From positions 29,846 to 93,845 of the forward strand of contig NZ_WWNE01000009.1 of NCBI RefSeq assembly GCF_009909615.1: a DNA stretch of 64,000 bases, given 5' to 3'. Positions 51,864 to 60,206 of the stretch are shown here, one piece after another. The notes beneath the pieces were generated by a model. The model was not told the origin of the DNA, searched no databases, and saw nothing but the letters and a program-made list of their open reading frames with translations. Numbering within the stretch: position 1 is the stretch's first letter; each line of letters opens with the position of its first letter. Made by a program: the position numbers and the translations under genes. Source of the stretch: Acidiluteibacter ferrifornacis (GTDB lineage: Bacteria > Bacteroidota > Bacteroidia > Flavobacteriales_E > Vicingaceae).

Positions 51864-52723
51864 TTTACTTACTGCTCAGTATACTTTTTGCTTCTTTCAT
51901 CTTTGTGATTTTTAGAAGTTTCAGCAACTATTCAGTGAATACGTTTACGGCAATCGTTATCAATTATACCGTAGCGGCTATCATTGGCTTTATCGTACCT
52001 AACGAAACCATTGAAGTCTCCAAAATTGTTTCAGCCGGCTGGATCTCCAATGCTCTTATTCTTGGAGGAAGTTTCATTGCCTCCTTTTATTTAATGGCCA
52101 TTACCGCCCAACGGCTAGGAGCCTCTGTGGCTTCTGTAGCCAATAAAATGTCGGTTATCATTCCTGTATTTTTCGCATTTTGGTTGTACAACGATTCCAT
52201 TAATGTTTACAAAATCCTTGGAATTATTCTAGCACTTATCGGGCTTTATTGGGCTACCAAAAAGGAAAAAGTAGTAGACGTCTCTCGTCAATGGTTGCTG
52301 CCAGTTTCGCTGTTCATCTTCAGTGGACTTTTAGACACTTATGTCAAGCACACCCAACACCTCCACCTTACTGAAGACAGTAATTCCACTTGTTTCATAC
52401 CCACCCTTTTTACTGCAGCTGCGGCAATCGGTTGGATTATTTCGCTGTTTCAACTCCATAAACTTCGGAAAATATCATGGACTACTATTATTGGTGGTGT
52501 AGTATTGGGAGGAGTGAATTATTTAAGCATTATCTTTATTTTTAAAGCATTGGCTCACGACAATATGGAAAGCTCAGTCGTATTTCCGATTAACAATATG
52601 GGAGTGGTTTTATTCACGAGCCTCTTCTCTATCGCATTTTTTAAGGAGCGACTGACAATGATGAACTTCGTAGGATTGTTCGTTTGTTTGGTAGCCATTG
52701 CATTAATAGCTTGGGGGATTTAA
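51860..52723 (+). CDS. DMT-superfamily (EamA-like) transporter
   Basis: 287 residues with ten hydrophobic segments arranged as two halves of five, the EamA/DMT layout; SVASVANKMSVIIPVFFAFW near 90-109 and VVFPINNMGVVLFTSLFSIA near 234-253 are the matching helices of the two halves. Family members export or import amino acids, sugars or nucleobases. Its coupling to ribD (ATGA overlap) raises the idea of a flavin-related or purine cargo, but that is only position. The next gene begins in its stop codon (TAATG). Confidence 0.88.
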   Translation: MIYLLLSILFASFIFVIFRSFSNYSVNTFTAIVINYTVAAIIGFIVPNETIEVSKIVSAGWISNALILGGSFIASFYLMAITAQRLGASVASVANKMSVIIPVFFAFWLYNDSINVYKILGIILALIGLYWATKKEKVVDVSRQWLLPVSLFIFSGLLDTYVKHTQHLHLTEDSNSTCFIPTLFTAAAAIGWIISLFQLHKLRKISWTTIIGGVVLGGVNYLSIIFIFKALAHDNMESSVVFPINNMGVVLFTSLFSIAFFKERLTMMNFVGLFVCLVAIALIAWGI

Positions 52724-53325
52724 TGGATTACTTTTTAACCATATCAGCAGAAAGCGAAAGCCTGTACAAAGAGAAAGGCAGCAAGTTTATTGGCTATGCC
52801 ATTCCTGTGACGGATGAAGCTCAAGTAAAAGAACACTTAGAGCGATTGGCGGGAATGCATCACCAAAGCCGACACGTTTGTTATGCTTACCGACTAGGAG
52901 CAGATCTAGAAACCTACCGTATCAATGACGATGGAGAACCATCCGGATCAGCGGGACAACCCATTTTTGGACAAATTCGTTCTTTTGAGTTGACCAACGT
53001 TTTAGTGGCTGTGGTGCGGTATTTCGGAGGAACTAAGTTGGGAGTCGGCGGATTGATTCATGCCTATAAGACGGCCGCAAATGATGCACTAGAGCGAGCC
53101 CAAATCATCAAAGAATACATCCCTGTGGTTTTTACTGCGAAATTTGAATATGCCCGCATGGGTGACGTGATGGGAACGGTTGAAAAATACAATTGGAATG
53201 TGGTGGATACCGACTTTCAATTGAGTTGTAAACTGACCTTTAGCTGTAAAATTTCAGAACAAGAACAGGTAATGCAGGCTTTTGAACCGTTGCATGATGT
53301 GGAGCTGGAAATTGTGAATGGTTGA
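52723..53325 (+). CDS. YigZ/IMPACT family protein
   Basis: 200 residues from the ATG at 52723, which shares one base with the preceding stop. The UPF0029 domain (about 1-120) has YKEKGSKFIGYAIPV near 15-29, YRINDDGEPSGSAGQPIFGQ near 67-86 and VRYFGGTKLGVGGLIHAYK near 101-119; the C-terminal part (about 135-200) is a DUF1949-like ferredoxin fold. The function is unsettled; eukaryotic IMPACT acts on translation control. ribD, the DMT gene and this gene form one operon. Confidence 0.92.
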   Translation: MDYFLTISAESESLYKEKGSKFIGYAIPVTDEAQVKEHLERLAGMHHQSRHVCYAYRLGADLETYRINDDGEPSGSAGQPIFGQIRSFELTNVLVAVVRYFGGTKLGVGGLIHAYKTAANDALERAQIIKEYIPVVFTAKFEYARMGDVMGTVEKYNWNVVDTDFQLSCKLTFSCKISEQEQVMQAFEPLHDVELEIVNG

Positions 53326-53378
53326 TAAATTTTGCCGCAGGGTTGCAAACCCAGCGGAGTGTGGGGAGCAAGGGGAGC

Positions 53379-53396
53379 GGGGAATTATTATTCCCC
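53379..53396. terminator. Hairpin at the 3' end of yigZ-like and mrr-like genes
   Basis: GGGGAAT, loop TATT, ATTCCCC is a perfect 7-bp stem across the mrr-like stop codon, preceded by GC-rich DNA and a small GGGTT/AACCC hairpin (53340-53352). No T run follows on either side, so termination is uncertain. Confidence 0.5.
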
Positions 53397-54269
53397 ATCA
53401 AAAAAGTCATTATCTAATTCCTTTACTTCGTAAACAGTTTTTACTTGAACACCTACATTAAATTGATGCATTAAGTCAACTAGTTTTATTCCGTCAATTA
53501 ATATTATCGTATGATGAGCATCATTTGCTTTCTTTATTGCTCCTGCATCAAAGTTGGTAGTTGTTACAAAAACTCCCTTTTGAGTATCACCACTCATTGC
53601 ACCAATAAAATTTCTAATATCCTTCTCCCTTACTTTGTTTTCACCATATCGCTTGGCTTGTATGTATATCTTATCAAGCCCAAGTTTATCTTCATTTATA
53701 ATTCCATCTATACCTCCGTCCCCTGTTTTTACAGTCTCAATAAAATCGCCATAGCCCATCTTCTTAAGAAGAATGAGAATTACTTTTTCAAAATAAAATG
53801 GATCAATTATTTTTAATCTTTCAAGTAATTCATCTTTTACTTGAAGGTCAATTGAATCGAAACCCTCATCTATTAAATCTTGTGGTGAAGCATTTGAAAT
53901 CTTAGTTGGAGTTGAACCAGTTTTTGAGTTTTCTTCAGAATAGAATTCTAAGAAATTCTCAGAATTCTCAACTTGTTTTAAAGAAAGACTAGATTCTCTC
54001 TGGGATTTCCCCTTTTCTGTAATTCTAACATAACCTCTTTTGGGAAATTCTATATAACCTCCTTTTTTTAAATAGGATTTACCCCAAGCAATTCTGTTTA
54101 TAATTAATCTATCACCGCTCTTTGTACTTTCCTCTAATTGTTCTTTTGATAACCCTGAGTAGAATTGCTCAATAACCTTTTGATACATCTCTCTAGCTTG
54201 GAGAGTGTCCCCATTTTCAAGTACTTTCAAAATAGGTATAAATGTTTCGTGGAATTTAGGTATATCCAT
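53388..54269 (-). CDS. Mrr-like restriction endonuclease
   Basis: 293 residues. About 1-90 is a winged-helix, Mrr_N-like DNA-binding domain (NRIAWGKSYLKKGGYIEFPK, then KRGYVRITEKG). About 160-285 is a PD-(D/E)xK nuclease of the Mrr type: FYFEKVILILLKKMGYGDF, the catalytic core GDGGIDGIINED and YIQAKRYGENKVREKDIR with the QAKR motif, then GVFVTTTNFDAGAIKKA. Type IV Mrr enzymes cut DNA carrying modified bases. No methyltransferase is adjacent, which fits type IV. It is isolated between ordinary genes in a GC-rich/AT-rich boundary and may be acquired. Confidence 0.85.
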   Translation of the reverse strand: MDIPKFHETFIPILKVLENGDTLQAREMYQKVIEQFYSGLSKEQLEESTKSGDRLIINRIAWGKSYLKKGGYIEFPKRGYVRITEKGKSQRESSLSLKQVENSENFLEFYSEENSKTGSTPTKISNASPQDLIDEGFDSIDLQVKDELLERLKIIDPFYFEKVILILLKKMGYGDFIETVKTGDGGIDGIINEDKLGLDKIYIQAKRYGENKVREKDIRNFIGAMSGDTQKGVFVTTTNFDAGAIKKANDAHHTIILIDGIKLVDLMHQFNVGVQVKTVYEVKELDNDFFDGE

Positions 54270-54509
54270 TTTTTTATTTTCTAATTATTCACAAATAATA
54301 AACTTAACACAATAATCTCGTTTCTCTTCTCTGTTCTGCTACACTCATCGCTAACTAACATTTAAATTAATAACCGATAACATCCTGTAGCTTAAGTCTC
54401 CCGAAGATAAGAGAAATATAGACACGTACAACCTATCTATTAATGAGTTAACTATAGAACACAGTCCACCATTAATAAATCGCTAAAAAAATAAACAAAT
54501 ATGATTTTC

Positions 54510-56381
54510 CTAAACCAACTCCGACAATTCCAACCAACGCATTTCTTGTTCTTCCAAATCATCGTTGATAGCAGCCAATTCCTTAGATAGTTTGGTAATT
54601 TCTTCCGCATCAGAAATGCCTGACAACATCAACTCGTTGATTTCAGCTTTGCGCTTTTCCAATTCAGCCATCGACTTTTCCAATCCGTCAAATTCACGCT
54701 GCTCATTGAAGCTCAGCTTCTTTTTCTCCTTCGTTTTCTCAACTACGGGGGCCGCTTTTTTTACTTGCTCAGCTTTTGCTAATTGAGCAGCTTCTTTGGC
54801 TTCTCGTTTACTTTCTTCTTTATAATCGGTGTACTTTCCATTGAAATCTTTGATGATTCCATCGCCTTTAAAAACGAATAAGTGATCCACAATCTTATCC
54901 ATAAAGAATCTATCGTGAGTCACCACCATCACGCAACCTTCAAATTCCATCAAGAAATCTTCCAGAACATTCAACGTCATAATGTCCAAGTCGTTGGTTG
55001 GCTCATCCAGAATCAAAAAGTTTGGATTGTCCATCAATACCGTCAACAAATACAATCGGCGCTTTTCTCCACCACTTAGTTTAGAAACGTAAGTATACTG
55101 CTGCTTTGGAGGAAATAAAAAGCGCTCCAAAAACTGAGATGCTGTAATTTTTCGGCCTTTCGCCAACGGAATAATTTCTGCAATGTCTTTCACCACATCA
55201 ATTATTCGCTTGTCTTCATCCAAGTGCATGCCATCCTGCGCATAATGCCCCACAACTACGGTTTCTCCCTGAACAATTTTTCCACCATCAGCTTCTAGCT
55301 CACCAGTAATCAATTTTATAAAAGAAGATTTCCCTACTCCATTCGGCCCAACGATACCCACACGATCTCCACGTTTAAAGGTATAATTGAAATCTTCTAC
55401 AATCTTTTTGTCTCCAAAACTCTTGCGCAAATGATGGAATTCCAAAATCTTTCCACCCATTCGCTGTCCCACTACTTCTAATTTTACTTCTTCTTTCTTT
55501 ATTCTTCTCTTCGCTGATTTTTCTACCTCATAAAAGGCATCTTGTCTAGATTTAGCCTTAGTAGCTCTTGCTTGAGGCATTCTACGCATCCACTCCAATT
55601 CCTTTTTGTAAAGGTTTTTGGCTTTCTCAATTTCACTCATCGTAATCGACTCTCGCTCTTGCTTCTTCTCGATATAATACGCATAGCTACCTTTATAGGA
55701 GTAGAGCTGTCCATTGTCAATTTCGATGATGGAATCACAAACCCGCTCTAAGAAATAACGGTCGTGCGTCACCATCAGCAGTGTCATGTTTTCTGTAGCC
55801 AAATAGTTTTCTAACCATTCTATCATTTCTAGGTCCAAGTGGTTAGTAGGCTCATCCAAAATGATAAACTCCGGCTGTTCGATCAGAACTTTCGCCAAGG
55901 CCAATCGCTTCTTCTGCCCTCCAGAGAGTGTATTTACTCGCTGCTCTAAATCATGTAACTGTAGTGAACCTAAAATTTGCTTCAATTTGGCTTCGTAATC
56001 CCAAGCCTGCAAACTATCCATCCGATCCATGGCCTGTTGAAAAGTATCCGCATCAGCTCCATTATTTACAGCATCATTATAGAAATTGATGGCCTGCATA
56101 AAGGTATTATCAGCCTTAAATATTTCTTCGTTAATAGTATGAGTGGAGTCAAAAATTTGCTCTTGATTTAAGTAACCTACTGTAATGTCATTCCGCCAAA
56201 CAATTCTACCTTCACTAACAGGTTCTTTCCCTGTCAAACAATTTAAAAAGGTCGTTTTTCCTGCTCCATTTTTTGCGATCAAAGCGACCTTCTGCCCCTT
56301 CTCTACCCCAAATGAAATTTTATCAAACAAAACTCTGTCCCCAAAGCTTTTACTCAATTCTTCTACCGATAAATAATTCAT
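54510..56381 (-). CDS. ABC-F family ATPase (Uup-like)
   Basis: 623 residues with two ABC domains in one chain and no membrane helices. Domain 1: Walker A IAKNGAGKTTFLN near 34-46, signature LSGGQKKRLALAK near 153-165, Walker B FIILDEPTNHLD near 172-183. Domain 2: GPNGVGKSSF near 346-355, signature LSGGEKRRLYLL near 438-449, LILDEPTNDLD. The linker near 240-295 is basic, and a C-terminal coiled coil (about 555-620) matches the Uup type. Such proteins act on the ribosome or on DNA repair intermediates rather than as transporters. Its start overlaps the TPR gene stop as ATGA. Confidence 0.92.
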   Translation of the reverse strand: MNYLSVEELSKSFGDRVLFDKISFGVEKGQKVALIAKNGAGKTTFLNCLTGKEPVSEGRIVWRNDITVGYLNQEQIFDSTHTINEEIFKADNTFMQAINFYNDAVNNGADADTFQQAMDRMDSLQAWDYEAKLKQILGSLQLHDLEQRVNTLSGGQKKRLALAKVLIEQPEFIILDEPTNHLDLEMIEWLENYLATENMTLLMVTHDRYFLERVCDSIIEIDNGQLYSYKGSYAYYIEKKQERESITMSEIEKAKNLYKKELEWMRRMPQARATKAKSRQDAFYEVEKSAKRRIKKEEVKLEVVGQRMGGKILEFHHLRKSFGDKKIVEDFNYTFKRGDRVGIVGPNGVGKSSFIKLITGELEADGGKIVQGETVVVGHYAQDGMHLDEDKRIIDVVKDIAEIIPLAKGRKITASQFLERFLFPPKQQYTYVSKLSGGEKRRLYLLTVLMDNPNFLILDEPTNDLDIMTLNVLEDFLMEFEGCVMVVTHDRFFMDKIVDHLFVFKGDGIIKDFNGKYTDYKEESKREAKEAAQLAKAEQVKKAAPVVEKTKEKKKLSFNEQREFDGLEKSMAELEKRKAEINELMLSGISDAEEITKLSKELAAINDDLEEQEMRWLELSELV

Positions 56382-57448
56382 TGGTTGATGGTTCTATAAT
56401 CAGTTACCCGGGTCATTCCATTGGCCGCAGCTGTATAATCCGGTTTAATTTCTAACGCTTTTTTGTAAATTTTCTCTGCATTCTGAATATCTCCTAACAA
56501 TTCAAAACAGTAGCCATAATTGTAATAAGCTTCATAGTACCTAGGATCTATTTTTATTGCCTTTTCAAAATACTTCTTCGCTTCATTATACAATTTTAAA
56601 TGAACCAAGTGAATGTACCCCATATTATATGGAGCCTCCCTCATCGACGGTTCTATCCTCATTATTTTCGTATAATTCTCCATTGCTTCATTGAGCATAT
56701 CATGCTCTTGTTGATACATCGCTTGAGTATACAAAGCATTAGTATTGGTAGAGTCCACAGATAAAATATTATTGGTGTAATCAATCACAAGCGGATCATT
56801 TTTGTCTCCGAACAACAATGCTAACTGCAGATATGATTTAACATGCTCAGGATCTTGTTCAACTGCAGTTTGCCATGAACTAATCGCTCTTTCTTCATTT
56901 CCTTGAGCGAAAAATATTAGACCCTTTAAGTAATATATGTCTGCATCGTACTGATTCTCTCTTAATGACTTGTCTGCATAATCTAGAGCTTTGTCATAGT
57001 CTTGAATGACATAATGAATTTCACCAATTTTTAAGTAAGCCTTAGCCCTCTCCTCCTTAGTTTTGGCATTAGCATAGGCCATCTCAAATGCATATTTTGT
57101 AGGCTCAAATTGACCTTGAGCAGCTTGTAAATCGCCCAAGACGATATATACTCTATAATTGTTAGAATCTAAGCTTAAGGCTCGCTTTAAATCTGCAGAA
57201 GCAGCAGCCAAATCACTGACCTCTAAAAACAATTCTGCTCTATCAGCATATAGTTCAGCATTATTAACATCTGACTTAATGGCTTGATTTGCTATAGACA
57301 ACCGTTCCTTAAAGGCTACTTCTTTTTGATCTCCTTCTACCCCCTCTTGTTCAACAACAGCCTGATTGTGAGCTTCACTTGTAGCATCACCACATGCCCA
57401 GACCAATAACCCTAATGTGCAAAATAAAATAGTTTGTTTAATCATCAT
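56378..57448 (-). CDS. TPR-repeat lipoprotein
   Basis: 356 residues with a lipoprotein signal (hydrophobic start, lipobox VWAC with C19). The body is nine or so tetratricopeptide repeats of 34 residues, such as AELYADRAELFLEVSDLAAA, VYIVLGDLQAAQGQFEPTKY, ADIYYLKGLIFFAQGNEERA and YYEAYYNYGYCFELLGDIQN, forming a superhelical scaffold for protein binding outside the inner membrane. Partner unknown. Either ATG (57448 or 57445) can start. It is upstream of the ABC-F gene, which it overlaps by four bases, and downstream of recA. Confidence 0.9.
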   Translation of the reverse strand: MMIKQTILFCTLGLLVWACGDATSEAHNQAVVEQEGVEGDQKEVAFKERLSIANQAIKSDVNNAELYADRAELFLEVSDLAAASADLKRALSLDSNNYRVYIVLGDLQAAQGQFEPTKYAFEMAYANAKTKEERAKAYLKIGEIHYVIQDYDKALDYADKSLRENQYDADIYYLKGLIFFAQGNEERAISSWQTAVEQDPEHVKSYLQLALLFGDKNDPLVIDYTNNILSVDSTNTNALYTQAMYQQEHDMLNEAMENYTKIMRIEPSMREAPYNMGYIHLVHLKLYNEAKKYFEKAIKIDPRYYEAYYNYGYCFELLGDIQNAEKIYKKALEIKPDYTAAANGMTRVTDYRTINQ

Positions 57449-57463
57449 CTGTAAAAATTAAAA

Positions 57464-57491
57464 ATGCCCTGTTTAAATTTAAACAGGGCAT
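57464..57491 (-). terminator. 28-base perfect palindrome, terminator of recA
   Basis: ATGCCCTGTTTAAA and its exact complement form a perfect palindrome with no fixed loop. On the minus strand it is followed by TTTTTAATTTTT, so it can terminate recA transcription, 142 bases past the stop. Confidence 0.8.
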
Positions 57492-57633
57492 AAAATTAAA
57501 TATTTTAAACGCGTCTTCTTTGATTTGCCATAAGGTTTAACCACATTATCGCTTATTAACGTTTTGTAAACGCTAAAATCTCAATCGATGATTAACTTTC
57601 AAAATATCTCATTCAGCTTACACAACAACATTT

Positions 57634-58644
57634 CTACACTGCTTGCATCGCCTCTTTGATTTTATTCTCAAGCTCTTCCATTAATTCAGGGTTATCCGCA
57701 ATTAACATTTTCACGGCATCACGACCTTGTCCTAGCTTCGTTTCTCCATAACTAAACCAACTGCCACTTTTCTTTATAATATCAAAATCAACACCTAAAT
57801 CTATAATTTCCCCAACTTTTGAAATTCCTTCTCCATACATGATGTCAAATTCCGCTTTTCTAAATGGTGGAGCTATCTTGTTCTTCACTATTTTAACCTT
57901 CACTCTATTTCCTGATATCTCCTCTCCGTTTTTAATTTGAGAACTTCTTCGAATATCAATTCTTACCGAAGAATAAAATTTCAAAGCATTACCACCTGTT
58001 GTCGTTTCTGGGTTTCCAAACATTACTCCAATTTTCTCTCTCAATTGGTTAATAAATATACAGCAACACCCTGTCCTATTAATAGTACCGGTCAATTTAC
58101 GCAGTGCTTGAGACATTAACCTAGCTTGAAGCCCCATTCTTGAATCTCCCATCTCACCTTCAATCTCCGCTTTAGGAGTCAGAGCTGCAACTGAATCAAT
58201 TACAATTAAATCAATTGCGCCAGAACGTATTAAATTCTCTGCAATCTCTAATGCCTGCTCACCGTTATCCGGCTGTGAAATGAATAAATTCTCAGTATCC
58301 ACTCCTAAGTTTTCTGCATAAGTTCTATCGAATGCATGCTCAGCATCAATAAAAGCAGCAATTCCTCCCTGTTTCTGAACTTCGGCTATGGCGTGAATTG
58401 CTAGGGTAGTTTTACCTGAAGATTCTGGGCCGTAGATTTCTACAATTCTACCTCTTGGAAAACCACCAACTCCCAATGCTAAGTCAAGCGATATTGAACC
58501 AGACGGTATGGAGTCAATATCTTCAACTGCTTGATCCCCCATTTTCATAATTGACCCTTTACCATATGTTTTCTCCAACTTATCAATCGTTAATTGAAGC
58601 GCTTTTAATTTTTGATCTTGTACGTCCTTTTCTGCTTTTGCCAT
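57634..58644 (-). CDS. recA: Recombinase A
   Basis: 336 residues, the full RecA that forms filaments on single-stranded DNA, drives strand exchange and triggers repressor self-cleavage. Walker A is GPESSGKTT at 72-80, Walker B is [13 protein letters not shown] near 145-157, the L1 loop is [16 protein letters not shown] near 160-175 and L2 is [20 protein letters not shown] near 199-218. bcp lies 11 bases upstream on the same strand and may share its promoter. I see no SOS box that I can identify. Confidence 0.98.
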   Translation of the reverse strand: MAKAEKDVQDQKLKALQLTIDKLEKTYGKGSIMKMGDQAVEDIDSIPSGSISLDLALGVGGFPRGRIVEIYGPESSGKTTLAIHAIAEVQKQGGIAAFIDAEHAFDRTYAENLGVDTENLFISQPDNGEQALEIAENLIRSGAIDLIVIDSVAALTPKAEIEGEMGDSRMGLQARLMSQALRKLTGTINRTGCCCIFINQLREKIGVMFGNPETTTGGNALKFYSSVRIDIRRSSQIKNGEEISGNRVKVKIVKNKIAPPFRKAEFDIMYGEGISKVGEIIDLGVDFDIIKKSGSWFSYGETKLGQGRDAVKMLIADNPELMEELENKIKEAMQAV

Positions 58645-58655
58645 TTTTTATCTTA

Positions 58656-59117
58656 TTATACTAATGTGTCTATAATTTGTTGAGTGTGATCTTTTGTTTT
58701 TACTTTATCAATAATCGATAATATTTTACCTTCTTCATCGATTACAAAAGTAGTACGGTTAATTCCTTCATATTCTTTTCCCATAAATTTTTTAGGTCCC
58801 CAAACACCAAACTGATTGATTACTTCCTTTTCTGTATCCGCAATCAATTGAAAAGGCAAATTGTACTTTTCAATAAACTTTTGATGTCTAGCTTCACTAT
58901 CCGCACTGACTCCTAATATTTCAAACCCTTTACTTTTCAAACTTTCATAATTCTCTCTCAAATTACAAGCTTGATTGGTACAACCCGGTGTCATATCTTT
59001 TGGATAAAAGTAAACGATCAACTTTTTACCTTTATAATCTGATGACTTAACTGTATTTCCATTTTCGTCTTTCCCTTGAAATTCAGGGACTTTATCTCCA
59101 ACTTTCAACTTGCTCAT
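58656..59117 (-). CDS. bcp: Thioredoxin-dependent thiol peroxidase Bcp
   Basis: 153 residues of the Bcp/PrxQ family, reducing hydroperoxides in the cytoplasm. The active site is PKDMTPGCTNQAC: peroxidatic C46 and a second cysteine at C51, the standard TPGCT form, unlike the TAVCT paralogue at 553. VYFYPKD precedes it, and GINRTTFVIDEEG near 120-132 is also typical. The upstream leader holds a TGACGA/TCGTCA hairpin at 59134-59150. recA follows after 11 bases. Confidence 0.95.
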   Translation of the reverse strand: MSKLKVGDKVPEFQGKDENGNTVKSSDYKGKKLIVYFYPKDMTPGCTNQACNLRENYESLKSKGFEILGVSADSEARHQKFIEKYNLPFQLIADTEKEVINQFGVWGPKKFMGKEYEGINRTTFVIDEEGKILSIIDKVKTKDHTQQIIDTLV

Positions 59118-59133
59118 ATTCTCATCGTTATTT

Positions 59134-59150
59134 TGACGATTTTTTCGTCA
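59134..59150. promoter_or_regulatory. TGACGA/TCGTCA inverted repeat upstream of bcp
   Basis: TGACGA (59134-59139), T5 and TCGTCA (59145-59150) form a 6-bp stem 17 bases before the bcp start. It could be an operator or a leader hairpin. Confidence 0.4.
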
Positions 59151-59239
59151 TTTTGAACTAAAGTAAAATACTTTTTAATTTTAAAACACCAAAAATAATG
59201 TTCATTTTTTTTGTTTTTATTTAGCTAACATTATTCCAC

Positions 59240-59247
59240 TACTTTTG
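59240..59247 (+). promoter_or_regulatory. -7 box TACTTTTG before nth
   Basis: TACTTTTG fits TAnnTTTG, 17 bases before the nth ATG at 59265. The nearest upstream TTG (59211) is 26 bases away, too far for a good -33 element. Confidence 0.55.
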
Positions 59248-59264
59248 TTTTTTATCATTGAAGT

Positions 59265-59900
59265 ATGACCAAGCAAGAAAAAGTAACCTTTGTTATAGAA
59301 AAGTTAGAAGAATTATATCCAACTGTACCAGTTCCTTTAGATCATTATAATCCATACACCCTACTAATAGCAGTTTTGCTTTCTGCTCAATGCACTGATG
59401 TTAGAGTTAATCAAGTTACACCACACCTTTGGCAATTAGCAGATAACCCTTTTGATATGGCGAAGCAAGACGTTGATGATATCAAGGCGATTATTCGTCC
59501 TTGTGGCTTATCTCCACAAAAATCTAAAGCTATATCTGTTTTATCAAAAATGTTGATTGAAAATCACGCTGGGGAAGTTCCAAAATCTTTTGAGGAATTG
59601 GAAAAATTACCTGGAGTAGGACATAAAACGGCTTCTGTAGTGATGTCACAAGCATTTGGAGTTCCTGCATTTCCGGTAGATACGCATATCCATCGCTTGA
59701 TGTATCGTTGGAACTTAACGAATGGTAAAAATGTTATGCAAACTGAAAAAGATGCCAAAAGATTGTTCCCTAAGTCCTTATGGAATAAGCTTCACCTACA
59801 GATTATTTTCTTTGGAAGGGAGTATTGTCCTGCAAGAGGCCACTCAGTTGAACGCTGCCCAATATGCTCGAAAATAGGCAGAAAGAGTTTAAGCCAATAA
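59265..59900 (+). CDS. nth: Endonuclease III with atypical iron-sulfur loop
   Basis: 211 residues. It removes oxidised pyrimidines from DNA and nicks the abasic site. The helix-hairpin-helix is LEKLPGVGHKTASVV near 114-128, with the catalytic lysine in GHKTA, and the aspartate is in FPVDTHIHRL near 136-145. The end reads CPARGHSVERCPIC followed by SKIGRKSLSQ: only three cysteines (C-x9-C-x2-C), whereas the enterobacterial enzyme has four (C-x6-C-x2-C-x5-C). The 4Fe-4S cluster may therefore be absent or differently held. Confidence 0.93.
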   Translation: MTKQEKVTFVIEKLEELYPTVPVPLDHYNPYTLLIAVLLSAQCTDVRVNQVTPHLWQLADNPFDMAKQDVDDIKAIIRPCGLSPQKSKAISVLSKMLIENHAGEVPKSFEELEKLPGVGHKTASVVMSQAFGVPAFPVDTHIHRLMYRWNLTNGKNVMQTEKDAKRLFPKSLWNKLHLQIIFFGREYCPARGHSVERCPICSKIGRKSLSQ

Positions 59901-59904
59901 AAAA

Positions 59905-59924
59905 GGAGAGGCTTTCGCTTCTCC
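59905..59924. terminator. Bidirectional terminator between nth and the small gene at 59937
   Basis: GGAGAGGC, TTTC loop, GCTTCTCC with one G-T pair, flanked by A5 on the left and CTATTTT on the right. It lies four bases after the nth stop. Confidence 0.75.
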
Positions 59925-59936
59925 CTATTTTATTAA

Positions 59937-60140
59937 CTAATTATTCAAATTTTCCATCCAACCAATTGATTTGGATTGTTTCACCTCAAGAGCTCTTGAG
60001 AACGATAAAATAGTATTTATCGATTTTTGAGTGGGTTGTTTCTGTATCATTTTTTTATCTGAAGTTTCTATATAATCCTCTAAACTTCTATTTTCTTCAC
60101 TCAAGTATGCATTAAAATCAAAAGTAGTGTTATTACTCAT
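59937..60140 (-). CDS. Small hypothetical protein downstream of a sigma factor gene
   Basis: 67 residues, polar and helical, beginning MSNNTTFDFNAYLSEENRSL and ending with INTILSFSRALEVKQSKSIG and an asparagine-rich tail. No membrane segment or signal. I recall small proteins with a similar K-S-I-x-N-I-L-x-F-S/A-R-A core in other Flavobacteriales, so it is probably a conserved gene, without a known function. It lies 66 bases after the sigma factor gene on the same strand, before a bidirectional terminator, so the two are likely co-transcribed. Confidence 0.65.
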   Translation of the reverse strand: MSNNTTFDFNAYLSEENRSLEDYIETSDKKMIQKQPTQKSINTILSFSRALEVKQSKSIGWMENLNN

Positions 60141-60206
60141 TCGCTTTGTTTTTTGTGGTTATTTCTAAACCAAACGCCAAACAAATTGAAATATTGTTAA
60201 CTGTCT

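Noticed and set aside
54270..54509. RNA gene in the 240-base gap right of the Mrr-like gene
   Set aside because: No tRNA-like fold, strong hairpin or promoter match is visible in this AT-rich stretch.
53388..56381. Defence island formed by the Mrr-like and ABC-F genes
   Set aside because: The ABC-F protein is a Uup-type housekeeping gene coupled to a TPR lipoprotein; only the Mrr-like gene is a defence candidate.
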